Made by a program: the position numbers and the translations under genes. Of a stretch of DNA of 64,000 nucleotides, positions 1 through 9,900 are shown in pieces. The stretch covers positions 186,001-250,000 of the forward strand of contig CBFFRQ010000080.1 of NCBI GenBank assembly GCA_965644315.1, written 5' to 3'. The first letter of the stretch is position 1. The number at the start of each line of letters is the position of its first letter. The stretch is from Caecitellus pseudoparvulus (taxonomy: Eukaryota; Bigyra: Bicosoecida). The notes under the pieces were generated by a model that did no database searches, was not told where the DNA came from, and saw only the letters and a program-made list of their open reading frames with translations.

Positions 1-3000
1 CTCCCCGTTCCAGCCCGCCTGCGCCACCGCCTGCACTTCAGCTGCCAAGTCTGCCTCGAGGGACTTATCCGTGTCCACGGGCTTGCCCCGGGCCACGGAG
101 AGTGAACGGCGTGCCGCCAGCACCGTGCGCATGGAGCTGCGCAGCAACTCTTGAGCCTTGGCTGCCCGGGCCTCCTCCCACAGCTCCCCTGCGCGCTGCC
201 TGTCCAGGACTGCCGAGTTGAACGCATGCAGACCCTCGAAGAGCTCCTTCAGCGTGCGCAAGGCAGGCGTGTCAGGCAGGTCCGCTGCGTCCCATCCCAG
301 AGCCGTGCCAAGGGCGCCACTCAGGCGAGGAGCAGTGCCCATGCGCTGCAGGCGCTTCCGGAAGTCGTCCCCCATCCCGCCCAGCGCACTCTCTGCGCGG
401 CCCCTGGCGCCCCGGCGGGGCGGCGTGTCCGGCCTGCCGGGCGCTGCTTCAGGCACGACGATAGAGACGGACCGCTTGCTTCCCTCTGTGGAAGGGGCCG
501 TGTCCACCGCAGACCTTACCGCTCGGCGGGCGGGTGGGAGGGCCGGGGGTCCTCGGGAAGCCGCTTGGCTGGCTTCACCCAGCGTGCTCTCCCTGCCATG
601 GCGGTCTGTGTGCGTGCCCTGGACAAAATCGAAGAAACTCTGGCGCTTGCTGCGCCCTGGACGGGCACCGGCACTCCCGGCAGGAGCTGCGGGCTGCGCT
701 GAAGGCAACCCTGCGCTCAGCTTGGAGCGCCGGCGGCGTTTTGGAAACAGTCCAGAAGACCGCTCGTGGTCTGAGAGTGGGGGTGCAAGGGGGGGCTGTG
801 GAGTGGGTGGCAGGGGCGCCCACTCTTGGGAATCCTTTGCACGGAGACCGCTGTCCCACCAGTCTTGAACATGTTCCTGGCCTCCTTTCTTTGGCTGCTG
901 TGCGGCAGCAGTGTCCTGTGCCGCAGGAGAGGGCTCAGTGCCGGAGTCCGGGGAGGAGTCAGCATCCCCTCCGCCCATCCACGCCGGCAACATGGACTGC
1001 AGGATGCTTTTGCGGGGCTTGCGTTTGGGCGGTGCTGAGGGGGGCACGCCCTGCTCACGCTTGGGTGGCGCAGACTGCGGAGCGTCACCCTTGAGTTCAG
1101 CTAGGGCCTTCTCCCGGAACACGTCAATGAAGTGGTAGTACAGCAGTTCAGTCACGGCTGCCGCTGCTGCGTTCAGCGGCGGTGGCGTGGCCATGCTGCC
1201 GATGCTGCCTGCTTGGTCAGAGGGTAACAGCGGCAAGGCCGCTGCCTGCCACTGGTGAATGAGTCGCATGGGGTGCGTTCGGGCAGCAAACGCTTCCTGG
1301 GGCACCAGCGCACAGAACTGCGCCGTGATGCGGGGAATGCTGCCTGTGCCCGCGCGCTCACGCTCCGGGAAGGCCCCCGTGAAGCTGACAGCCCGGCTCC
1401 CCTTGTGACTTGCGCCAGCACCGCCTGATGCGATGCCGCCACCCACCTCAGCAAGCGGCAATGTGAGAACGATGCCCCTATCGGCGTCTGGGCGGTTCAA
1501 CAAGGACCGAGCAAAGCTCCCTGCCAGCTTGGGGGCTTCCGTGGGGAGGCCACCTTGGCGCTTGCCTCCTTCAGACTTTCCCCTGCTGCGCTGCTCGGAT
1601 TTTGCAGCGTTCCGCGCGGCTCGTTGCTGACCCCGGCGGTGGGCTGCTAGGCGCTGCAAAATGACTTCCACCCGCACTGAAGTGCGCCCCATGAAGTCAT
1701 CTGCCATGAGGAAATCAGAGTCGTACGCTTCCATGACAATGCTGCCACCAGAACCAGAGATGCCGCTACTGCTGCCGCTACTGTGACCATTGCCGCGCCC
1801 GGCATCAGCCGCACTTGCCTTGGACAACCCTCGCAGCGGAAAGTCAAAGGTGGCCGTGTCCTCCTCCCACACGGGGTTCAAGGTACTCTTCTGCACGGGG
1901 GTCTGCCCGGCTTGGATGCCTGCGTGGAACACACGCACATACGGGTCCGATGACCCCGACAAGTCCATGGCAGGCAAGTCCCGCCCTCGCACCACCCGAA
2001 GGCGCAAACGCATGTCCGACGCTCCGCCGACAACATCCCCTTCCATACAAGCATCGCAGATGCGCTGTGCAGCCGTGGCATGCATGTACGGCAAGACTAG
2101 TCTGGACTTGCTGCACGCGTCACAGCACAAGCAGCCACACAGTCGACAATGGTGGCGGGGCAGGAGAATGCGGTTGAAGGCTGCATCGCACACGGCGCAA
2201 CTTGGCTGTGCGCGGTCGGGTATGAACACCTTCGCAGCGGCAGCCCTCACCCTCGCGGTGTACTCGGCTACACTGCGTGCAGCTTCAAGCGACAAGGCGC
2301 CACTGCCCTCCCCGCCACTCCCTGCACCTGCAAACCAAGCAGCCGCAGCGCCTGCCACCCCAGTGTCCTCCTCTTCATCGGCAGTGCTGTGAGAAAAAAG
2401 AGCCGAGGCTGCGCTGTCGCCTTCCCCTGCCAGCTGCTGCACAACGGCGCTTGTGTGAGCATCCGTGATGGTGCGTGAGAGGTCCTTCATCCAAGCACTC
2501 TTCTCCTCCGCCGACTTGGCGGCGATGACGAAGCTCTTGCTGCGTGACAGAACCATCATGGCGTGTTCTGGGGAGTACAGTGCCGTCTTGGTGCCAGGCG
2601 CGACATCCTCCACCCACGTCTCGCTCAACCGCATGATTCGGTGCACCTTGAAGGCTTTGCCTGGAACCGTCTTGACTGCATCGCTGTACATCAGTGCATC
2701 TGTCAGCAAATGCCAGGTGTATGTTTTATCTGTGCGCCGACACACCTTCACCAGCTGCCCTTCCCGCACGAGGCGGCGGCCAGGGACAGCCAGGGGGATG
2801 CGCTCCCCCACGAATGCGTCCGCGAGGTCTGAAAGCTCTTTCCGTGCCAGGCGCCTGGAAATCGCGCGGTTCATGCGCCTGGCGGCGTTGTCGGCCAGGG
2901 CGAGAGCGGCCGGAAGGCCCTCCTCCACTTCCTCAGCCAAGTCGAGGAGAGCTTGGTTGAAGGCTTGCTGAGACAAGTGCAGGACACAGCATGGGCCATG

Positions 3001-3936
3001 GGGCGATGGGGGGGCGGGGGCGCCTGGGATGTGTGCCTGCGCCGCCTGTGCATCTTCCGCCTCCAAGGCAGCCTGTGCTGGGTGCAGCGAGTCCACGCTG
3101 CCCAGCCTCCGCAGCACTTCCATGCCTTCCAGCGCCACCACCGACGCAGACAAAACCTCTCCCAGCAGCATGCGGTAGCGGGGGATGCGCTGCACGGGCA
3201 TGATGAGGAAGGAGCCCAGGTCTTGTCCTCGGCACTCGGGCTTGGCTGCGAGTTGCGCGAGGGACTTTGCCTCCTCGCTACCCTCCAGCGCCAGAGCCTC
3301 CACTAGCGGGCTGGCACTTTCGTGGAGGTCTGCGTAGGACCCATACAGGGAGAACAACTCAGCTTGGCCAGACATGAGCCGCCCCAGGCGCACAAACGGC
3401 ATCGGCTTGGGCGGCGGCGCTTGGCTGTCCGGCGGAGGCACTGAGTCCCCCACCTCGCTGCGGTCGTAGTCAGGGTTCAGCAGGACCTGCAACCTGTGTA
3501 AGAGCTGTTTGTTCCAGTCCAGGATGCTGTCCAAACTGCTGAACAGCACGGCAGCGCTCTTGTCGCCGCGCAGACGCTTTGCCCAAGACTCAGGCGACTC
3601 TCGCGCAGAGTGGCCGTAGATGCGCTGGAAGACGCTCAGCCAGTACACATACTGGTGCTCCGATGTGAGCACTTCGCGCATGATGTGCTGCCGCTTGAGC
3701 AGGGCCTTGCGCACCCGCTTCACCGACTCCAGCGCCTGTTGCTGCTCATCGGTCAAGGGGACTGGCAGCGTTGCCGCGCCTGCAGCAGTCGCAACGCCAC
3801 TAACTTCGGAGGCTTGGGTCGCTACGCCGGATTCCGTCGCATCTTCGGGGTCTGTGGGGGGCACTTCCTGGTCCGCCTCGGGCTTGTCTTGGCGAGTAAT
3901 GAAGGCGCTAAGCGGCTGGACTGCCTCCCCCTCCAT
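1..3936 (-). CDS. RhoGEF (DH)-PH-FYVE-C2 protein, 3' end beyond window
   Basis: The frame is open with no intron from ATG 3936 to the left edge, giving 1312 residues and no stop; an in-frame TGA lies just upstream of the ATG. A Dbl-homology GEF domain spans about residues 80-300 and contains the conserved FLIMPVQRIPRY stretch (near 3190). A PH domain follows at about 370-490. A FYVE zinc finger at about 575-640 has the RHHCRLCG core (2160-2137) and paired cysteines. A C2 domain at about 642-745 begins LRVVRGRDLPAMD and contains SDPYVRV. The remaining C-terminal part is Ser/Ala/Pro-rich with basic patches. By family, DH-PH catalyses GDP/GTP exchange on Rho GTPases, and FYVE binds PI3P on endosomes. 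DH-PH-FYVE resembles the FGD family, but a C2 domain replaces the usual second PH. A role linking endosomal phosphoinositides to actin is inferred. The target GTPase is unknown. Confidence 0.9.
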   Translation of the reverse strand, partial: MEGEAVQPLSAFITRQDKPEADQEVPPTDPEDATESGVATQASEVSGVATAAGAATLPVPLTDEQQQALESVKRVRKALLKRQHIMREVLTSEHQYVYWLSVFQRIYGHSARESPESWAKRLRGDKSAAVLFSSLDSILDWNKQLLHRLQVLLNPDYDRSEVGDSVPPPDSQAPPPKPMPFVRLGRLMSGQAELFSLYGSYADLHESASPLVEALALEGSEEAKSLAQLAAKPECRGQDLGSFLIMPVQRIPRYRMLLGEVLSASVVALEGMEVLRRLGSVDSLHPAQAALEAEDAQAAQAHIPGAPAPPSPHGPCCVLHLSQQAFNQALLDLAEEVEEGLPAALALADNAARRMNRAISRRLARKELSDLADAFVGERIPLAVPGRRLVREGQLVKVCRRTDKTYTWHLLTDALMYSDAVKTVPGKAFKVHRIMRLSETWVEDVAPGTKTALYSPEHAMMVLSRSKSFVIAAKSAEEKSAWMKDLSRTITDAHTSAVVQQLAGEGDSAASALFSHSTADEEEDTGVAGAAAAWFAGAGSGGEGSGALSLEAARSVAEYTARVRAAAAKVFIPDRAQPSCAVCDAAFNRILLPRHHCRLCGCLCCDACSKSRLVLPYMHATAAQRICDACMEGDVVGGASDMRLRLRVVRGRDLPAMDLSGSSDPYVRVFHAGIQAGQTPVQKSTLNPVWEEDTATFDFPLRGLSKASAADAGRGNGHSSGSSSGISGSGGSIVMEAYDSDFLMADDFMGRTSVRVEVILQRLAAHRRGQQRAARNAAKSEQRSRGKSEGGKRQGGLPTEAPKLAGSFARSLLNRPDADRGIVLTLPLAEVGGGIASGGAGASHKGSRAVSFTGAFPERERAGTGSIPRITAQFCALVPQEAFAARTHPMRLIHQWQAAALPLLPSDQAGSIGSMATPPPLNAAAAAVTELLYYHFIDVFREKALAELKGDAPQSAPPKREQGVPPSAPPKRKPRKSILQSMLPAWMGGGDADSSPDSGTEPSPAAQDTAAAQQPKKGGQEHVQDWWDSGLRAKDSQEWAPLPPTPQPPLAPPLSDHERSSGLFPKRRRRSKLSAGLPSAQPAAPAGSAGARPGRSKRQSFFDFVQGTHTDRHGRESTLGEASQAASRGPPALPPARRAVRSAVDTAPSTEGSKRSVSIVVPEAAPGRPDTPPRRGARGRAESALGGMGDDFRKRLQRMGTAPRLSGALGTALGWDAADLPDTPALRTLKELFEGLHAFNSAVLDRQRAGELWEEARAAKAQELLRSSMRTVLAARRSLSVARGKPVDTDKSLEADLAAEVQAVAQAGWNGE

Positions 3937-4473
3937 GCCACGCCACGCCACGCGCTGCAAACGAGTTGGCCACCACGAAGAGTGTCAGCTCAAGATTTGA
4001 CCCACACCTAAGTGCTCAGAGTACACTTAAATGCTGGAAACCACCAGCAATGCAGCGTTCGTTCTCTGTTGTTCGCCACTGATGACGTTGAGAGTTGCGA
4101 GGAGCGGTCGCAGAGCGATGCAGAGGCTTGCCGATGATGCCCAGAGCTGGCTACCAACGACACACGAGGGCAAGCTTGGACAGAAGCCAGTGGAATGCGC
4201 GTGCAAAGTATCAGAACGTGTGGAATGATTCGTGTTGGGTGAAAGGGCAGAGAATCGTGAAGTCAATGAGGCGGCTTCTACCGAGCGCACTCTTGCTTTT
4301 ACTCAGTGCTTTTCTGTAAACATTGCAGGCTCACCAAACGAATATATCAGAATGCTCCCACACTTCTGTCTTTTGACGAGGAATCCTGTGACCTCGTGCC
4401 TTTCTGGTGTCCTCTCTTTCTTGGGTAGACACCTCAGTCCGCGAGTATCGGGGGGTCTCGTACAGCGCCAGAG
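3937..4473. promoter_or_regulatory. Divergent intergenic region, RhoGEF / APC8
   Basis: About 537 bp lie between two divergent start codons, so the region must contain both promoters and both 5' untranslated regions. It is visibly less GC-rich than the flanking coding sequence. An AT-rich patch (aatatatcag) lies at about 4341-4350. No open frame here looks coding. No defined factor site can be named. Confidence 0.4.
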
Positions 4474-6843
4474 ATGGAGCCAGATCAAGTGGCAGAGATG
4501 CGTGCAACTGCGAAGCTGTGTGGACAGGTGGGCCTTGTTGACTCGTCTGCTTGGTGAGTGTCTTCCTTGTCTAACTCGTTGCATCGCGCAGATCGCATCG
4601 TTTGATTGCAGGGCGCTGGAGATGGTGCTGGAGGCACCGCCAGCACTGAGCGTAACGCCAACACGTAACGCCAATGCCGCACCTGTGGAGACGTTCATTG
4701 AGGAGGCCAAGCAGGACGCCTTCCACCTGGCTGTTCTGTATGCCAGCAGAAAGGAGTTTTCCCGCGCTGCCCACGCCATCGAAGTCTGCTTCGGTCCGGA
4801 AACGAGTCTGTACAGCCCGCCTGTGCTGTTTGTGTGGGGGCAGGCGAAGGTGCAGGTGAGCTGGTGCGCTGCCGTTCGTGACGCGGCATTGGAATCACTT
4901 CACCTTGTCCTTGAACAGGCTGGTGCAGAGCATCAAAAGCTCATGAAGGACTCCGTGTCAGGTGCGTTTCTGTCACAATCCTTGGCTGGAGCTGTTCTTG
5001 CACTCACATGCCGCCTCCGCAGCACACGCTCACCATGCTCAAGGGGTGCGGAATCCAGCCCTGGACGACGTCCTGCCGGCGCTCCACGCGGCGACGGTAT
5101 CCCCAGACTGCCATCCGCTCCTGAAGTACCTGTGCGTTTCATCCCCCATGGCATTCCTGGCATGGCTGACCCTGCAGACGCGACGCTCCCGTGCAGTTTG
5201 GCCAAGGTCCATCTCGGGATGGGGCAGCGAAAACTTGCCATCGCAGCGCTAGTCGATGCTGTAAACGGTTTGCCTTGTCTCTGGGAAGCGTGGGAGGCGT
5301 TGGTGACGTTGTTGGAGAGCAAGCATGTGTCGACTGTGCAAGACTTAGCGCTTCCCGAGCACTGGGTCACGGACGTCTTTTGGTGCCAGCTGCATTTGGC
5401 AGCTCACAGGAACAAGGCTGCGCTGGAGTCCGTGTTCAAGTTACTGCAAGGCCTGCCTACGTCCCTTTTCCTCCAGAACGCGGCGGCGCAGGCGCTGTAC
5501 AACCTCCGCCGTGCGTGTGTGAAACGACATGCGGGGCCCGGGCATGCTGCGTCACGGTATCGTGTCCCTCGCAGGCTTCGAGTCCGCCCAAGAGGCGTTT
5601 GCGGCGCTGGTGCAGCGCGATCCGTATCGCCTCTCGGGCATGGACACGTACAGCAACGTGCTGTACGTGCTGGACGACCGGGCAGAGCTGAGCGCCGTGG
5701 CGCAGCGGACTGCCCTGCACTGCCCTCCCAGCCCCACCACTCATTGCATCCAAGGGAACCTACACTCCGCACGAGGCCAGCATGCCCAGGCCATCCAATG
5801 CTTCCGAGAAGCTCTGAAACTGGACCCGGAGTACCTGTCTGCATGGACGCTCATGGGCCACGAACACGTGGAGCTGCGGGAAACGTCCGAGGCCGTGGCC
5901 TGCTACCGCAGGGCTGTGGACATCGGGCCTCGAGACTTCCGGGCATGGTATGGTCTGGCGCAGACGTATGAGATGCTGGGCCTCCCCCATTTTGCTGCGT
6001 ACTACTACCAGCAGGCGGCGGCGCTGCGCCCTGGGGACCCGCGCATGTGGTGTGCCTTGGGGTACGTGTTCCAGTCCTCCAACCAGCCCGGCCCAGCTGC
6101 GAAGTGCTATGAGCGCGCACACCAGTGCAATGACAGGGAGGGCCTTGCGAGCATCCGGCTGGCACAGCTGGCACGGGAAGGTGGAGATGATGCCGGCGCG
6201 TGCAAGTACTACAAGGAGCACCTGTCGCTTCGCGAGGCGCTGGGGGTGAGTGCTGCGCCATGCTTTGTTTCTGTGCAGTTGTACATGCTCCGCGGACTTG
6301 CTTGCGCAGGATGACGTCACGCCAGAGGCTGCTGAGGCGCTGCTGTTCCTTGCATCTGCAGCGCTGCGGGAGGGCGCCCTGGAGGACGCCGAGGCGTGTG
6401 CCAAGCGCGTCCTGGAGATGCCTTTCGCACAGGAGACGGCCGAGGCAGGGGGAATCCTGCGCGATGCTGCGGCTGTGCGCCTCGCCCAAGGACAGGGTCA
6501 TGCCCCAGCGACGGCTGGCCTTGTCGGCGCACTGCACACCACGGACACGGCAACAAGCCTGTTGGGCAGCACCATGGGCAGCCAGGTTGATGATGGCCTG
6601 GATGCCACGCTCCCAAGTGCGGTGGGCTTGGGCGGAGTCGCTCAAGAGGGCGGTCTTGGCGGGTCCTTCGCAAGCAGTGCGTCGTTCCTTGGCACAGTGT
6701 CCCCGCCCAGGGTGCCTCGAGACCGGCGGCGAAGGCGCGAATCAGCAGGACAAGGAAGCCCGCTGGAGGCATCCACCATGGATGACTCGGCCATGAGCGG
6801 AAGTACCCTGTCAAGCCACAGATCGGAGCGAGGGAGAGGCTGA
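4474..6843 (+). CDS. APC8: Anaphase-promoting complex subunit 8 (CDC23), TPR scaffold
   Basis: Seven exons are inferred: 4474-4553, 4612-4855, 4919-4961, 5023-5131, 5197-5510, 5575-6245 and 6310-6843. They splice in phase to 664 residues. Introns are 58-68 nt with GTG-type donors and CAG acceptors. The product matches the CDC23 family along its length: GLVDSSAW near the N-terminus, then TPR repeats with MDTYSNVLYVLDD, AWTLMGHEHVEL, YRAWYGL-type (here FRAWYGLAQTYEMLG) and YYYQQAAALRPGD. In the APC/C ubiquitin ligase this subunit is a homodimeric TPR scaffold in the arm that carries CDC16 and CDC27. The last about 110 residues (6500-6843) are a Gly/Ser/Arg-rich tail. An upstream GTG-start frame from 4232 overlaps exon 2 but is not used; the ATG at 4474 restores the conserved N-terminus through the first intron. 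The next gene starts 125 bp downstream on the same strand. Confidence 0.9.
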
Positions 6844-6968
6844 GGTGCCAGCCGAGCTCTTTGCTGGCATCGCGAAAGGGAAGTGTGAAGTGACCCGGCA
6901 AATTTCACCACGCCCGCGTAGGTTCAGATGGGCCGGGAAATGCAAGAGTCTCACGCACAGTCAGCACT

Positions 6969-9900
6969 ATGAGCAGGCAAGGTGTGGCAGGGCTGGTGCG
7001 CGGCGTGGCGGCAGCGGCCGCCGCCAGCTCCTCCTCACCATTGGCAGTCTTGCAGCACCTGCTGGCAATCGCGCCTTCCCCAACTGCTGAAGCGCCAGGG
7101 GGAGAGACAGTGCATGTAAGGCTGTCCTCCACACAACGAGAAGCAGTTTGTGCGGTTCTGGAGTACTTCCTGTCCACCTATGGCCGCAATGCTGCCAAAC
7201 TCATCCCCACGTTGTCTGCCTGGCTTGGTGCACTGCCGCACCTTAGCCCACACCGTGACAACCAGGACTACTCAGCGAGGCTGAGTAGCGGCGTCCTGGA
7301 GGCAATGCGCTCTATAAGAATGGCGACAAAGCCGTTGTCTGAGGCCTTCGTCTCAGTGCTGGAGCGGTTTTCAGTGACGCGGGGCGTCCTAGACGGTTTG
7401 GACCACTTGGCTGGCAGGCACCGGGACGCTGGCTTCAGCGTGTCTCCCCGGGGCTTGGCCCCCCTCACGTGCTTGCAGGGGCTACTCCATGCACTGGCCT
7501 GCTTCGACAAAGGACGCCTGCCCTTCTCCGCGACACAGTTGCTTCGAATCAAGGCGGTGCTGCTCTTCTTTGCCAGGCGGCTGGAAGGCATGACAACTGC
7601 TTCTGGATCGGGGGCAGTCGCCCAGCCCACTGCAGATGCCGGCCATGCGACACCAGCAGGGTTGGCCCTCCCATCAGACGCAGAAACTCAGTCAATGTCG
7701 CAGCCCTCTGCCTCTGCCTTGCGTGCGGCCCTCATCGCCTCCATTCTGCACACGCTGGCGGCGACATGCACGAACTCTGACTTTGCACCTGGAACGGCCG
7801 AGGCCGCAGGTGCAGCCAGCTCCTCGGCTCTATTGAGCCGGTCTGCGTCCACAGACACGCTGTGGGTCCGGAGTCCCCAAGCATCCAACGAGGACTCAGC
7901 AGCGAGCGGCACTGCGTCACCGCACCCAGGCGTGGAGGCGGTGGAGTCCATCACGCCCACCGAGCCCACTGTTCTTTCAGATCGTGAGCCGCAACCCCTG
8001 AGCTCGTCCCCTGAAGGCACGTCTGTCCGTCCTCCACCTGTACCTTCCCCACCCCTCTTCCCTCGGGACCGCCTGCTCAGCTCCGATGCCATCCACACAA
8101 TGTCTGCGTGGGGCGGTGCTGTGCCGGGCCTGTCTGAGCTGGGTGCTCTCGCCAAGCTGCATGCGACACCCGAGACATGGGGTGGTGGCGATTCCCCCTC
8201 TTCACCGAGTCACGTTGGCCACTCCCTTGGTGTGCTGGCAGTGGCACTTGCAGAGCGCCACGCTGCCTCTCTGCACGCTCAGGTTCGCCTGGGGGCCGTC
8301 CGGCTTTTGACCAAGGCTGCGCTGCTCCTTCCCCCCATGGCTGCTCGAGTGCACGCCCTGCTCTTGGAGGATTTGACCGTCACAGCCACTCATCCGGAGG
8401 CGGACGTGGGGCTGTTGCTCGGCCTGTCTACAGCACTAGTCCAGCTTGTGCCGTTCTACCCAACTTCCGCGGCACTCGTGGAGGCTGGCATCGCGGAGGA
8501 CTTTGATGCCGCTGCTGGAATCCTGTCCAGCCTGGCCGCAGCTGCTGCCTCGCGCCCCCTGCAGTCAGCACTGTGCGACATGCCTGTGCACCCTGAGCGT
8601 TTGCGCAGCACGCTGACGGTGTTTGGCAGCTTGTTGACCCCTGACGCAGGTGCTTTTGCCGTCCCACCAGATGGCTCCAAGCCTGCCACGGGTCCTGTCT
8701 CTGCATTTAAAAGCAGGCCAGCGATTGGCAGTGTGGGGCGCCGGCGAGGTCGCATGGGCAGGGCGTTCAAAGCCCGCCGCACCACTTCCTGGAGCAGTGG
8801 CTCAAGCGCCCGGCGCCTGGATGGCCCGGTGTCACCCGCCCTTGGACCTTCCACCCCCGCCTTTGCCTTTGAAGGTGCTAGCATACTTGGAACGGGAGAA
8901 ACCATCGGCCCAGGTGGCGTGCCGACCATGAGCGGCCACGCAAGCACCAGTTCTGGACAGACCAAAGCTTTCGACACGCTGGCTGCAGGCACCGCACCGC
9001 CCGTGCTCGTGCCGAAGCACCCTGTGCGTGAAGCTCTGCTGTCCTGCATGTGCGCGGCAGCTGGTCTGGAGGTCACCGGGCAGGGCAAGGCGGCTGCAGG
9101 TCCTGTGCTGGGCACCACTGTCGCCACCCTGTCCGCTGCAGTGTCCCTCGCCGCGATTGCCAAGTCCACGCTGAGCAAGCGCAGGGGCTTGGCACACGCT
9201 TCGCGGTCGACTGTGCGCCAGGATATCGAGAAAGGCTCTCAAGAAGGGGAAGCTGCCGCTATCTCCCTGGACACCATGCAGCAGTTGCTGCGACAAGCAC
9301 GCAACATGATGTCTGGTGCAAGGGACAAGGGTGCGTTGGGCCCAAAGCGAGTGACCCGCACGGCAACTGCATCGCACGGCACTGGTGTGCAAGGCAAGGG
9401 AAAGAAGACCGAGTCTGCAGAGAGCCAAACCTTGGCTGCCTTGCAGGCTGGCTGCGGTGCCTGGGCAAGCGCTTTTGCAGCAGCAGCTGCAGCCGTGGAG
9501 GTGGTGGGTGCCCTGATGCGCAGTCTGGACTGCAAGGCGGCCACACGCCAAGCAGGCGAGCGCCTCCTTGCCCTAATGACCTCCGAGTGCGACTCCTGTG
9601 CGGATGATCCTTACTTCTGTCGCCTCGCGACGCTGTGCCGGCCCGCAGCGCCGCAATCCTCCAGCCAGGTAGCCAGCAGCCCACAAGCTGCAGCCATGCA
9701 AGCAGCTGTGTATGCAGCTTGCAGGCGGTGGATGCAGCAGTTGCTGGCGACCTTGGTGGATGCTGCATTGCTGTCTTACAGGGTGTATGCGCCAGTTGCA
9801 GCTGCCCTTGTGGCTCGCTTCGATTCGCCACCCGGGAACGATCCCCACCGCTTGTCCCCCTGTGTCCGCGACATCCCAGCGGCACTGGCCCAGTTAGCCG

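Noticed and set aside
4232-4473. Upstream GTG start for APC8
   Set aside because: The frame joins exon 2 but bypasses the first intron; the spliced ATG at 4474 restores the conserved family N-terminus.
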